DNA of 64,000 bases from Methyloversatilis sp. (GCF_030698125.1 NZ_JAUYNV010000016.1:62001-126000), one strand, 5' to 3'. Counted from the stretch's first letter, positions 27,299 to 37,760 are shown. Numbers and translations: made by a program. Notes: a model not told the origin generated them from the letters alone.

Positions 27299-28306
27299 TC
27301 AGGGCGACGGAACGACGGAAAAGGGACGGCGCCAGAATTTCATCAGGTCGCGCCGCTGTACGGTGACATCGACGCGGCCGTCGTCGCCGCTCAGCGTCAG
27401 CGTGAGCGTCTGCACATCGCCACACTTGAGTCTGGCCAGTGCTGGCGCGATCCATTGTGCGTCCAGCGCGGTCGCGGCCTGTGCCCAGGCTTCGGCGTCG
27501 AGGTAGAGCGAGGGCGCCAGCGCGCTGTCGAGCACCACGAGATTGTCCGGCAGCAGCGCCACGCCGACCTGGGCCGGCAGCGGCGCGGTGCGCACGCCGG
27601 CGGCCAGCGCCATGCCGCGCGCCAGCGCGTTGTCGGACCACACCTGGATCGGTCGCGCCTGGGCACGCGCGACCGCCACGCCCGCGCCCCAGAACCACAG
27701 GCTGTTGATGGCCGGACGCCCGGCTTCTTCACGCGCGGCATTCACCGGATGGCTGTGAAACAGCATCTGCGTTTCGTTCATCCACTGGCGCACCCTGGTC
27801 CCGTCCGGACCGGATGGCAGGCGCACGTCGATCTTGCGCCCGAGCGCACCGCCAGGCGGCGTGGTGTCGACCGAAATGGCCTCATGCAGCGCCAGATGGC
27901 CGTGACCACCCGCGCCCATGTAGAGCCAGCCGACATTGGCGAAATGCGCGTTCCAAGACGCGCACAGCGCGGCGGCTTCTTCGGCGTCCGGCGCCACATC
28001 GGGCGCATCGGTCAGCAGCAGGGCGTCGCGCGCGAAGCGCAGGTGCACGGCATCGGCGGCCAGCCAGTGCCGGCTGTTTACGGCCTCGCCCTGACCGGCA
28101 CGACGCAGCGCGCCGAACGGAGCCCGTTCATCCAGTCCGAACAGTGACGCCAGCAGGTATTCGGCCGCCAGCGCCGGCCGCTGCAGGGTGCTGCCGCAAC
28201 CGGCCAGACGCGACAGTGCCGGCGTCTTCAGCGACTGCAGGGCAGGTGGATGCTGCGGGGAGGGCGGCCAAAGCAGGCCGGGCAGAACGATGTGCAGGGA
28301 CATCAT
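27299..28306 (-). CDS. RpfE-like conserved protein (COG4255 type)
   Basis: The 335-residue protein begins MSLHIVLPGLLWP and contains the family blocks GWLYMGAGGHGHLALHEAISV, MNETQMLFHSHPVNAAREEAGRPAINSLWFWG and WSDNALARGMA. Homologues are annotated as RpfE or as phosphoglycerate-mutase-related proteins, and sit next to recJ in several beta- and gammaproteobacteria. No biochemical function is established. ATGs at 28306 and 28303 are adjacent and neither has a clear ribosome site. The rpfB/rpfF signalling genes that accompany it in Xanthomonas are absent. Confidence 0.75.
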   Translation of the reverse strand: MMSLHIVLPGLLWPPSPQHPPALQSLKTPALSRLAGCGSTLQRPALAAEYLLASLFGLDERAPFGALRRAGQGEAVNSRHWLAADAVHLRFARDALLLTDAPDVAPDAEEAAALCASWNAHFANVGWLYMGAGGHGHLALHEAISVDTTPPGGALGRKIDVRLPSGPDGTRVRQWMNETQMLFHSHPVNAAREEAGRPAINSLWFWGAGVAVARAQARPIQVWSDNALARGMALAAGVRTAPLPAQVGVALLPDNLVVLDSALAPSLYLDAEAWAQAATALDAQWIAPALARLKCGDVQTLTLTLSGDDGRVDVTVQRRDLMKFWRRPFSVVPSP

Positions 28307-28410
28307 GCAAGTGTACCCCGCCGGCCGGCCGGACTTCGTGGTCTGCATGGACCGGGGCAGTGGCCCGGTCGGAGGGGATCCCTTGGGAGCGGCCTCCATG
28401 GGCGCGGCGA

Positions 28411-28483
28411 CCCACGGCTGGCTCTGCATGGCCAGCCGGCTCTGCGGGCGGCGAGCAGTGCTCGCCGAAACCCCCGCTCCGCC
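28411..28483. repeat. dispersed intergenic repeat, family B copy 2
   Basis: CACGGCTGGCTCTGCATGGC, then CCAGCCGGCTCTGCGGGCGG, then CGAGCAGTGCTCGCCGAAAC and CCCCGCTCCGCC. It lies in the 396-bp gap 28307-28702, which otherwise holds only the efp terminator. GAGCAGTGCTC is itself a palindrome. Confidence 0.75.
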
Positions 28484-28646
28484 ATCGCCGCGATACGCAC
28501 TCTGCACAGCGACGGTCGCGACACTGATCGCGGCGGGGACGCCGCACCACAGTTACCGCTTCCACAGGTTTCGCTTCCAAGAAGAGCCCTTATCGCCCTC
28601 CGCCTCCGGAGACTGCGTCGGCGTGCAGCACCCGGCTCATGGGAGC

Positions 28647-28678
28647 ACAAAAGAAAAGCCCCGCTCTGGGCGGGGCTT
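28647..28678 (-). terminator. intrinsic terminator of efp
   Basis: On the minus strand AAGCCCCGC, loop CCAGA, GCGGGGCTT, followed by a T-rich stretch. It starts 24 bp after the efp stop. Confidence 0.9.
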
Positions 28679-28702
28679 TCCGGTACGACGCGATGGAACG
28701 GC

Positions 28703-29260
28703 TTACTTCACGCGATTCTTGTACTCGCCGGTACGGGTGTCGATTTCGATCTTGTCGCCGATTTCGCAGAACAGCGGCACCGACACTTCGAACCCGGTGT
28801 TGATCCTGGCCGGCTTGAGCACCTTGCCCGAGGTGTCGCCCTTGACGCCCGGTTCGGTGTAGGTGATTTCGCGCACCACCGAGTTCGGCAGTTCGACCGA
28901 AATCGCGCGGCCTTCGTAGAACACCACTTCGCAGGCCATGCCGTCTTCGACGTAATTCAGCGCGTCGCCCATGTTCTCGGCGTCGACTTCATACTGGTTG
29001 TAGTCGCCATCCATGAAGGTGTACATCGGATCGGCGAAATACGAATAGGTGACTTCCCGGCGCTCGAGGATGACCACGTCGAACTTGTCATCGGCTTTAT
29101 AGACAGTCTCCTGACCGGAGCCGGTCAGCAGGTTCTTCATCTTCAGCTTGACGACAGCCGAGTTGCGGCCGGATTTGTTGTAGTCGGCCTTGAGTACGAC
29201 CATCGCTTCGTTGCCGATTTTCACGACGTTGCCGGCGCGCAGTTCCTGAGCGGTTTTCAT
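28703..29260 (-). CDS. efp: translation elongation factor P
   Basis: EF-P relieves ribosome stalling at polyproline stretches. The 185-residue protein starts [17 protein letters not shown] and has Arg at position 32 in NKSGRNSAV, the residue rhamnosylated in the EarP class rather than the beta-lysylated Lys of E. coli. The matching modification gene earP lies immediately upstream on the same strand. The C-terminal OB domains ([23 protein letters not shown]) are intact. Confidence 0.97.
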   Translation of the reverse strand: MKTAQELRAGNVVKIGNEAMVVLKADYNKSGRNSAVVKLKMKNLLTGSGQETVYKADDKFDVVILERREVTYSYFADPMYTFMDGDYNQYEVDAENMGDALNYVEDGMACEVVFYEGRAISVELPNSVVREITYTEPGVKGDTSGKVLKPARINTGFEVSVPLFCEIGDKIEIDTRTGEYKNRVK

Positions 29261-29362
29261 GCAGGGTTCGTTCCTGTGGGGAGGGGTGTGATTGAAAGCC
29301 GCCGATGTACAGCTCGAACCTTTGCAACCCCTGTTGCAACGCCCGCTGCGGCAAACCCGGCA

Positions 29363-30526
29363 TTATATAGGTGGTTGATTAAACATCACAAGCTGTGTCG
29401 CGAGGTCGTCCTGGGACGCCAGCGCGACCGCCCGCTGGCGTGCGTGCGACGCCAGATGCGGCAGGTCACCGAGCAGGGCCTGCCAGTCATGCACCGACAC
29501 CGCAGCTGAGCTGTTCCAGCCGCGATGAAGCGCCCGCAGGCGTGCCGCCACTTCTTCGGGCAGCCCCTCCGCATGGCGATCGAGGAAGGCGTCGAGCTTG
29601 ATCAGGTGGGCGCCCTCGTCCTGCGGGTAGATGTGCCATAGCAGGGGCCGGGCGGCCCACTGGGCGCGCACGAATGAATCTTCGCCACGGACGATGTTCA
29701 GGTCGCACTGCCACAGCAGCCGGTCGTAATCGTCCTGGTCCATGAAGGCCAGCGCGTGCAGCGCGAGCACACCGCGCTGCACGACGTCACCGGCGCGCAG
29801 CGGCCGACCGAGCGCCTCGCCGGCCACGCTCAGCGACCGGCCCTCCGGAACCCACAGCTGCACCGGGCGCGCATGCGCCGCCAGTGCCTCGATCAGCGTC
29901 GCGATCGATGGGCTTTCGTAGCCGAACAGCGAAAGCTGCAGCGCGCCGGTATCGACCGTCATGCCGAGCCGCGTCAGATCGCGTCCCCGGGCAGCGGCAT
30001 CGGCCAGCCAGGCGTCGCGCTGCGCCGTCAGGTCGCGCTCGCGCAGCAGGCCACCGGTGCGCGCGGTGAAACCGGGAAAGAAGAAGTGCTTGGTCAGCCC
30101 GCTCGCCGCGTCGTGCGACGGCAGACCATGGCAGCCCTCGACCCAGTCTTCGGCACTGAGGTATTCCAGATTGATCCAGCGTGGCGGCGGATGCTGCGCC
30201 GCCATCGCCGTTACGAAGGCCGGCGGCAGGTCGCAGGCGAAGGCTTCGATGACGCAGCCGGCAGGCACGCAGGTCGGGGTGTCGTCGGTCCATTGCAGGA
30301 CTTCGATACCCGGTTCCGCGGTGCCATGCGGCTTGATGCGCCTCAGCGCTTCCGGCGCATCGACCCACAGTCTGACCTGCCGGCCATGGTCCCGCGCCAG
30401 GCAGCGCGCCAGCCGCCAGCACACGGCGATATCTCCGAAATTGTCGATGACGCGGCAGAACAGGTCGGCGTCAGGTCGGGCCAGCGACAGCTTCCGTGAT
30501 GAATCTTGCGTGACAGGGTGCGACAT
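29363..30526 (-). CDS. earP: EF-P arginine rhamnosyltransferase EarP
   Basis: This GT-B type enzyme of 387 residues transfers rhamnose from dTDP-rhamnose to Arg32 of EF-P. The family blocks are FCRVIDNFGDIAVCWRLARCL at the start, WINLEYLSAEDWVEGCHGLPS in the middle, and the nucleotide-sugar site NIVRGEDSFVRAQWAARPLLWHIYPQDEGAH. It is 102 bp upstream of efp, so enzyme and substrate are made together. Activation needs dTDP-rhamnose made elsewhere. Confidence 0.96.
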   Translation of the reverse strand: MSHPVTQDSSRKLSLARPDADLFCRVIDNFGDIAVCWRLARCLARDHGRQVRLWVDAPEALRRIKPHGTAEPGIEVLQWTDDTPTCVPAGCVIEAFACDLPPAFVTAMAAQHPPPRWINLEYLSAEDWVEGCHGLPSHDAASGLTKHFFFPGFTARTGGLLRERDLTAQRDAWLADAAARGRDLTRLGMTVDTGALQLSLFGYESPSIATLIEALAAHARPVQLWVPEGRSLSVAGEALGRPLRAGDVVQRGVLALHALAFMDQDDYDRLLWQCDLNIVRGEDSFVRAQWAARPLLWHIYPQDEGAHLIKLDAFLDRHAEGLPEEVAARLRALHRGWNSSAAVSVHDWQALLGDLPHLASHARQRAVALASQDDLATQLVMFNQPPI

Positions 30527-30611
30527 GCCTTCAAGTCCTGAATCCGGTCGTCGTAAAGGACAAGGTATTCGACATCATCCGTCATTACCTGCCCGCTCAA
30601 GGAGTCCAGTC

Positions 30612-30818
30612 ATGCCCATGCAGCGTCCGACGTCCGAAGCTCTCGGTTTTCGCCACACCCGCCGCACCCTGCAGGCCGGCGAAGACATTCCGCCGATGCC
30701 GAGCCTGCTCGACCAGATCGCCCAGATCAACGCGATGGCGCTGGTTGCCGAGGCCGATGGCGAGGCCGACAATGACGACTGGGCCGGCGACGCGGCAATC
30801 GACGACGACGAGGACTGA
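30612..30818 (+). CDS. small acidic hypothetical protein
   Basis: A 68-residue protein with a basic first third, a short helix (MPSLLDQIAQINAMAL) and a strongly acidic tail ending DDDED. The ATG at 30612 follows AAGGAG, and codon use is that of the backbone. It is divergent from earP and lies 76 bp upstream of an HDOD gene in the same direction. Function is unknown. Confidence 0.6.
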   Translation: MPMQRPTSEALGFRHTRRTLQAGEDIPPMPSLLDQIAQINAMALVAEADGEADNDDWAGDAAIDDDED

Positions 30819-30894
30819 ACCACGCCTCGCCACCACCATTCAGCCGGCGAGCGTCCCGGCCGTAAACAGGTCATCTGAACGAAGGACCTGAATC

Positions 30895-31752
30895 ATGCGT
30901 GATGTTTCTATCGCCACCCTTGACGGCTGGGTGGCGTACATGGGCGACAAGCCCCTGCCGGTTCTCGCACGTACCGTGCGCGAACTGGCCGTATTGCGCG
31001 AGAAAGAGCACTCGGTCAGCGCACGCAGCATCGCCCAGGTCGTGCTGCACGACCCGCTGATGACCTTGCGGGTGCTCGCCTTCATCGAATCACGCAATCG
31101 GCACAGCCAGCATCACGACATCACGACCATCGAACGGGCGCTGATGATGATCGGCATCACGCCCTTCTTCAATCATTTCGACGGACTGCCCACGCTGGAA
31201 GACCATCTGCACGGGCATCCGCAGGCGCTGCTGGGTGTCATGCGCGTCATTGCTCGTGCCCACCGCGCCACCAGTTGGGCCCGTGAATGGGCGCACATGC
31301 GGCACGACATGGACGTCGACGAAATCACCGTTGCCACATTGCTGCACGACGTCGCGGAAGTACTGTGCTGGGTGTTTGCGCCCAAGCTGTCGCTCGACCT
31401 GCGCGACCTGCTGCGCGCCAACCCGGGCATGCGCACGGCGGCCGCGCAGCAGGCGGTGTTCAACGTCACCGCGCATGAACTCCAGCTCGCACTGGTGCGC
31501 GCCTGGAAGCTGCCGTCACTGCTGGTCGAACTGATGGACGGCCGCCATGCGGCCACGCCGCGCACCCGCAACGTGTCGCTGGCCATCGATCTGGCGCGCC
31601 ACAGCGCCAAGGGCTGGGATGATCCGGCGCTGCCCGACGACTTCGCGGCGATCGAGGCACTGCTGCGCGTCAGTCACGAAACCCTGCTCGGCCGGCTCGG
31701 CCTGCCGATGGACGGTTCGCCTCCGCCGGTGTTGCCCGACGAGCCCGAATAG
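30895..31752 (+). CDS. HDOD-domain protein
   Basis: The 285-residue protein has the HDOD pattern: LPVLARTVRELAVLRE at the start, SARSIAQVVLHDPLMTLRVLAFIES, then TTIERALMMIGITPFFNHF. The HD-like segment VATLLHDVAEVLCWVF follows. No output domain is attached. It is the second such protein here (the other is at 6583-7437); the two are diverged, not a recent duplication. Confidence 0.82.
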   Translation: MRDVSIATLDGWVAYMGDKPLPVLARTVRELAVLREKEHSVSARSIAQVVLHDPLMTLRVLAFIESRNRHSQHHDITTIERALMMIGITPFFNHFDGLPTLEDHLHGHPQALLGVMRVIARAHRATSWAREWAHMRHDMDVDEITVATLLHDVAEVLCWVFAPKLSLDLRDLLRANPGMRTAAAQQAVFNVTAHELQLALVRAWKLPSLLVELMDGRHAATPRTRNVSLAIDLARHSAKGWDDPALPDDFAAIEALLRVSHETLLGRLGLPMDGSPPPVLPDEPE

Positions 31753-31779
31753 TCCTGAGTTTCGGGCTCGGAGTTAGAT

Positions 31780-33663
<1,884 letters not shown>

Positions 33664-33745
33664 GGGGAACACGGGAAGTGGAGCGGCGCCGCAGTATATC
33701 GCCGCACCGCAGCAAGCCGGTCACCCGGGTACAATCGCGGCCGCC

Positions 33746-33820
33746 GGCTCCATAGTTGAATGGATACAACAACCCCCTCCTAAGGGGTAGGTACAGGTTC
33801 GATTCCTGTTGGGGCCACCA
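33746..33820 (+). tRNA. tRNA-Arg (anticodon CCU)
   Basis: Cloverleaf folded by hand. The acceptor stem GGCTCCA pairs with TGGGGCC. The D stem is GTTG/CAAC, the anticodon stem ACCCC/GGGGT with loop CTCCTAA (anticodon CCU), and the T stem ACAGG/CCTGT with loop TTCGATT. The 3' CCA is encoded (33818-33820). An integrase gene begins 165 bp downstream, so this is the attachment site of an integrated element. Confidence 0.95.
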
Positions 33821-33954
33821 AGAGGGCATCCAAGGAAGTCCAAGCAAGTCCAACCAAGTACAGAAGCAAGCCGTTTCAGAGCGAAAAGCAGTCCAGATTA
33901 GTCCGAAGTGCTTCATTGACAGCCGGGGGCATGTGGGGGCAGCATCAGGGGCAT
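33807..33954. other. left attachment end with candidate integrase arm sites
   Basis: The tRNA 3' end (TGTTGGGGCCACCA, 33807-33820) is the presumed core. Beyond it lie four AGTCC boxes (33837, 33847, 33890, 33900). Next come GGGGGCAT (33925), GGGGGCAG (33935) and GGGGCAT (33948). The same GGGGGCAT pair recurs near the right end at 39401 and 39413, as expected for integrase arm-binding sites. Confidence 0.6.
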
Positions 33955-33984
33955 CGTTAAACATGCCTTGAAAAGGTGCCCCCA

Positions 33985-35205
33985 ATGGCTGCAACAAACA
34001 AGCTTACAGACCGCGCGATCATCAACGCCAAGCCCAAAGCGAAGCCCTATAAGCTTTCAGACGGCGAAGGCATGTATCTGGAGGTCGCGCCCAATGGGGG
34101 CAAGCTGTGGCGGATCAAGTACCGCTTTGGGGGCAAGGAGAAGCGCCTGTCGCTGGGTGTGTATGGCGACGTGACCCTTACGATGGCGCGCGAGCGGCGC
34201 ACAGCGGCACGCACGCTGCTGGCGCAAGGCATCGACCCGAGCACGCAGCGCAAGGCAGACAAGGCCGCAGAGGCCACCAAGCACGCAAACTCGTTTCAGG
34301 CGGTGGCGACCGAGTGGTTCGCCAAGAAGTCGCCAGCATGGGCACCTTCACACGCCGACCGGCTGCTGCGCCGTCTTGAGCGCGACATCTTCCCGGTCAT
34401 CGGCGCAATGCCGATATCCGACATCACCCCGCCGATCCTGCTGGAAGCAATCCGGAAGATCGAAGCGCGCGGTGTAGGCGAAACAGCGCACCGCGCAATG
34501 CGCGATTGCAGCCAGATATGCCGGTACGCCATCGCGACAGGCCGGCTGTCGAGTGATCCGGCGCGCGATCTTCGCGGCGCGTTGTCCTCCGTCAAGGCTG
34601 TGCATTTCCCCGCTGTTACCGAGCCCCGACAAGCCGCGCCCCTGATCCGTGCAATCTACGGCTATGAAGGCTCGTTGATCGTGCGCAGCGCGCTACGCCT
34701 TGCCCCGCTCGTTTTCGTCCGTCCGGGCGAGCTGCGCACCGCTAAGTGGGCAGACATCGACCTGGAGGCGGCGGAATGGCGTTTCCTTGTCACCAAGACC
34801 GACACGCAGCACGTCGTGCCCCTCGCGACGCAGGCCGTCGAAATCCTGCGCGCGATCAAACCCGTGACGGGCGACGGGCAATACGTTTTCCCGAGCGCGC
34901 GCGCTGGTAATCGCCCGATGTCGGATAACGCGATTCTGGTGGCGCTGCGCACGCTGGGTATCGGCAAGGAAGTAATGACCGGGCACGGCTTCCGGGCGAT
35001 GGCGCGCACGATGCTGGACGAAATCCTAGGCGAGCGTCCCGATCTGATCGAGCACCAGCTGGCGCACGCAGTGCGCGACGCAAATGGTCGTGCGTACAAC
35101 CGGACCGCGCACCTGTCGGAGCGGCGGCGGATGATGCAGCGATGGGCAGACTATTTGGACAGCCTACGGACGGGGGCGGATGTCATCGCGTTTCGGGCGG
35201 CCTGA
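33985..35205 (+). CDS. int: P4-type tyrosine recombinase (integrase)
   Basis: The 406-residue site-specific recombinase has the N-terminal DUF4102-type arm-binding domain (LTDRAIINAKPKAKPYKLSDGEGMYLEV, then KLWRIKYRFGGKEKRLSLGVYGDVTL). A core-binding domain follows, then the catalytic domain. Catalytic residues visible are Arg in VRPGELRTAKW, His-x-x-Arg in GHGFRAMARTM, and Tyr in GRAYNRTAHLSERRRMMQRWADYL. ATG at 33985 has AAAAGG eight bases upstream; GTG at 33976 is an alternative. It reads away from the tRNA-Arg. Confidence 0.95.
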   Translation: MAATNKLTDRAIINAKPKAKPYKLSDGEGMYLEVAPNGGKLWRIKYRFGGKEKRLSLGVYGDVTLTMARERRTAARTLLAQGIDPSTQRKADKAAEATKHANSFQAVATEWFAKKSPAWAPSHADRLLRRLERDIFPVIGAMPISDITPPILLEAIRKIEARGVGETAHRAMRDCSQICRYAIATGRLSSDPARDLRGALSSVKAVHFPAVTEPRQAAPLIRAIYGYEGSLIVRSALRLAPLVFVRPGELRTAKWADIDLEAAEWRFLVTKTDTQHVVPLATQAVEILRAIKPVTGDGQYVFPSARAGNRPMSDNAILVALRTLGIGKEVMTGHGFRAMARTMLDEILGERPDLIEHQLAHAVRDANGRAYNRTAHLSERRRMMQRWADYLDSLRTGADVIAFRAA

Positions 35206-35310
35206 GCCCGGCGCAACAAGGCGCGCATTGATGATGAACGAGTGGGCGAAGTTCTGCGCACGGGTGCGTTCAGATGCTGATGTCGTGGCGCTCATCGGTC
35301 GCGCTGCTAC

Positions 35311-35338
35311 TTGACTAGATCGATTCGGACACTACAAT
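35311..35338 (+). promoter_or_regulatory. sigma70 promoter of the element's main operon
   Basis: TTGACT (35311-35316) and TACAAT (35333-35338) have a 16-base spacer, the best promoter match in the element. Transcription would start near 35345 and run through the structured leader towards alpA. Confidence 0.65.
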
Positions 35339-35344
35339 CCTTTT

Positions 35345-35513
35345 CATCGGTAGTACTTCAGCGTATCGATCCCGCCCGGAGCGCGGACAGACTCCGGTAC
35401 CGCACAGGTTGCCAAGGCTTTCCCCTTCCTTGGGTCCTGTGAAGCACGGTAGGCATGTAAGCCCTTAAAAACGGTGGGCCAAAGGTGGGCGCTTTGTTGC
35501 GCTCGCCTTTTTT
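35345..35513 (+). ncRNA. structured leader RNA ending in an intrinsic terminator (C4/CI-like candidate)
   Basis: The 342-bp gap between int and alpA holds no gene but is highly structured. Hairpin 1 is CCGGAG/CTCCGG (35376-35397). Hairpin 2 is CACAGG/CCTGTG enclosing CCAAGG/CCTTGG (35403-35441). The last hairpin, GGTGGGCGC/GCGCTCGCC (35484-35507) with two G-T pairs, is followed by TTTTTT. GGTGGGC also occurs upstream at 35473-35479. A discrete RNA of about 170 nt would be made, with alpA expressed only on read-through. P4 CI RNA and phage C4 antisense RNA have this position and logic; membership in either family is inferred. Confidence 0.55.
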
Positions 35514-35547
35514 CGTTTACGGCGGCGCGACCCAATTGGAGTCCATC

Positions 35548-35766
35548 ATGCACGCTGGTTTTTTACGCCTTCCCCACATCATCGGGGATACCGAGAAGCG
35601 CATATCGCCGCTCATCCCTGTGAGTCGATCGACGTGGTACGCAGGCGTCGCCAGCGGTCGTTACCCGAAACCAATCAAGCTGTCCGAGGGTGTGACCGTC
35701 TGGCGCGCGTCCGATATCGACGCACTCTGTGCCCAGATCGAGCAGCAAGCGGAGGTGACGATATGA
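35548..35766 (+). CDS. alpA: AlpA-family transcriptional regulator
   Basis: This 72-residue winged-helix DNA-binding protein has the AlpA/MerR-like pattern FLRLPHII...LIPVSRSTWYAGVASGRYPKPIKLSEGVTVWRASDIDALCAQI. AlpA-type proteins are excisionases or activators in P4-like elements and gram-negative PICIs. ATG at 35548 follows GGAG and lies 34 bp after a terminator. The gene overlaps the next one by ATGA, so the operon is translationally coupled. Confidence 0.9.
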   Translation: MHAGFLRLPHIIGDTEKRISPLIPVSRSTWYAGVASGRYPKPIKLSEGVTVWRASDIDALCAQIEQQAEVTI

Positions 35767-36413
35767 GCACCGCACCCCAAGACATCGCCGATCCGCTGGA
35801 CGACTATGCACTCGGCCTTGAAGGTCTGAGCCCAGATGAAAAACGCACCCTGTGCGAACTGGCCGAGTGCCTGATATGGGCCGACCGGGTTCCTTTCGTG
35901 CGTGCACTGATCGAAGTCTTTCAGGAACATGGCCCAGACCTTACCGATGACCGTGGCTGGTCTGACCTTCAAGGGTGGAAAGGCTGGGTGCTTGGCGAGC
36001 AGCTGGCCCGGGCAGCAGGATTGCCCCATAACCTGAGCGACCCGAACCTGCACTGCTGCCAACCCGAGCAGATGGAGTTTCTGCTGCGCCGCTTATCTGG
36101 TGCCCATTCGTTCCACTGCGAGACAGTCGAAGAGACCGCCTTCACCAGGATGCTGTACCTGCTGATCGCTTGCAGGCTCTTTGAACTGTTCAGAACGCTG
36201 CCCTTTGCGAAAGCCTTGGATGAAGCATGGATCATCGGCATCCAGTGCATCCATCACTACGGGTTTACCAAATCACAGCAGCGGTGGCGACTCGAAGCAC
36301 TCCGGGACCTGATCGCATGGTTTCGCGACACAGACGGGTTTCACCGACCCGACGGGAGCATCGACAGCGAAGCGGCGGCCATGCGTGCCTACCTGCGGGG
36401 AGATTTTGAATGA
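35763..36413 (+). CDS. hypothetical protein of the integrated element
   Basis: The 216-residue protein is predicted to be soluble and mostly helical, with an acidic N-terminus. No domain is recognised. It overlaps alpA by 4 bp at its start and the ATPase gene by 4 bp at its end, so it belongs to the same translated unit as the replication functions. A role in replication initiation or control is suggested only by position. Confidence 0.75.
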   Translation: MSTAPQDIADPLDDYALGLEGLSPDEKRTLCELAECLIWADRVPFVRALIEVFQEHGPDLTDDRGWSDLQGWKGWVLGEQLARAAGLPHNLSDPNLHCCQPEQMEFLLRRLSGAHSFHCETVEETAFTRMLYLLIACRLFELFRTLPFAKALDEAWIIGIQCIHHYGFTKSQQRWRLEALRDLIAWFRDTDGFHRPDGSIDSEAAAMRAYLRGDFE

Positions 36414-37603
36414 ACCCCATCGAACCTCAATTCGAACCCCTGGACCCCGTCCAGATCCGAGCAGTGACCCAAGAATTCGAGGATCGGCGATACAACCGGA
36501 TCGCGGAGCGACTCGGTGCCCAGCGAATACCCGTCACGCTCGCACCTGCTCAACCTGAGCAGCGCTACAAGCTGCGCAGCGCAGACGAATTGCTCCACGC
36601 CAAGCCCATCGCATGGCGCGTCAAGGGGGTGCTACCCGAACAAGGCATCGGGGCGATCTTCGGGCCGTCCGGCTGTGGGAAATCGTTTTTGGCCATCGAC
36701 CTGGCGATGCGCATCGCGAAGGGCGGCGACTGGTTCGGGCATAAGGTGAAACGCTACCCGGTGCTCTATATCTGTCTCGAAGGTGAAGCGGGCCTGTCGG
36801 TGCGCGTCAAAGCCTACAGCGCAGTGAACGGACCCATCCCGCGCGGCATTGACTTCATCGACCAGCCCCTGAACCTGCTGAGCTCGACCGATGTGCGCGA
36901 TCTGGTCGCCGTCATTACGGACCGGGCTGTGCCTCACGGTGTGGTCATCATCGACACCCTCAACCGGGCGACACCGGGGGCAGACGAGAACAGTTCCGTC
37001 GACATGGGGCAGGCGGTGGCAGCGGCGAAGGCTGTGCAGACCGCTATCGGCGGAATGGTGCTACTGGTTCACCACACCGGCAAGGACGCATCCAAAGGCT
37101 TGCGGGGTCACTCCAGCCTACATGCAGCGCTCGATGCGGCCATTGAGGTGACTCGCGCAGGTGACTCGCGCGAATGGTCTGTCGCGAAGTCGAAGGACGG
37201 TGCGGACGGTCTGGGCCACCAGTTCAAACTGGAGGTGGTCGACCTGGGACTCGACGGGGATGGTGACGTGATCACCTCCTGCGTGGTCAAAGCCGGACCA
37301 GCTGGCCTGAAGGTCAAACCCTTGACCGCGCCCCAGCAGGTCGGCATGCACGCTTTCACAGAAGCGGCCCTGCACAACGCCCCCACCCCCGACGATCAGC
37401 GGGTGCGCGCCAGCCTGGACGAGTGGAGGGAGGCCTTTTATCGGCGCAGCGTGGCGACCCCCGAGAACAAGCAGAGGGCGTTTCACCGAGCGCGGACGGA
37501 CCTCCTGGCTCTTGGAAAAGTTCGAGAGGTTGACGGCTTTTTCGTGTTGGTCAACGAACCGGAAGAACCCAGCGGGTTTGACGGGTTCCCTGATCTCACA
37601 TAG
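36410..37603 (+). CDS. RepA-like AAA ATPase / replicative helicase
   Basis: The 397-residue protein belongs to the RecA-fold AAA_25/RepA group of hexameric helicases found in plasmids and satellites. Walker A is GPSGCGKSFLAIDLA near residue 83, Walker B is HGVVIIDTLNRA near 180, and the sensor region is MVLLVHHTGKDASKGLRGHSSLHAALDAAIEV. The C-terminal 90 residues (DDQRVRASLDEWREAFYRR...FHRARTDLLALGKV) look like a winged-helix DNA-binding domain. It probably drives element replication. Confidence 0.85.
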   Translation: MNPIEPQFEPLDPVQIRAVTQEFEDRRYNRIAERLGAQRIPVTLAPAQPEQRYKLRSADELLHAKPIAWRVKGVLPEQGIGAIFGPSGCGKSFLAIDLAMRIAKGGDWFGHKVKRYPVLYICLEGEAGLSVRVKAYSAVNGPIPRGIDFIDQPLNLLSSTDVRDLVAVITDRAVPHGVVIIDTLNRATPGADENSSVDMGQAVAAAKAVQTAIGGMVLLVHHTGKDASKGLRGHSSLHAALDAAIEVTRAGDSREWSVAKSKDGADGLGHQFKLEVVDLGLDGDGDVITSCVVKAGPAGLKVKPLTAPQQVGMHAFTEAALHNAPTPDDQRVRASLDEWREAFYRRSVATPENKQRAFHRARTDLLALGKVREVDGFFVLVNEPEEPSGFDGFPDLT

Positions 37604-37621
37604 CCCAATGGGGCGGACAGA

Positions 37622-37708
37622 CCAGACAAAGCCAGACATTGTCCGGTTTGTCTGGGCAGGACAACCAGACGGACACGGACACGACTCTAACGAGTGTCCG
37701 TGTCCGTC
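37622..37708. repeat. two adjacent hairpins made of GACA-type repeats
   Basis: CCAGACAAA (37622-37630) pairs with TTTGTCTGG (37647-37655). GACGGACACGGACAC (37668-37682) pairs perfectly over 15 bp with GTGTCCGTGTCCGTC (37694-37708) around an 11-base loop. The 157-bp gap is saturated with GGACA/TGTCC and CAGAC/GTCTG words. It lies between the helicase and the terminase-like gene and could be an iteron-type origin, a packaging site, or an attenuator. Confidence 0.75.
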
Positions 37709-37760
37709 CGCTCTTTTCTGTCCGCTGTCCTGATTCACTGAAACAGTTTAGGAGTACCCA

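Noticed and set aside
35344-35553. 69-codon minus-strand frame opposite the leader RNA
   Set aside because: It exactly covers the structured RNA, so it is better explained as its complement; there is no ribosome site.
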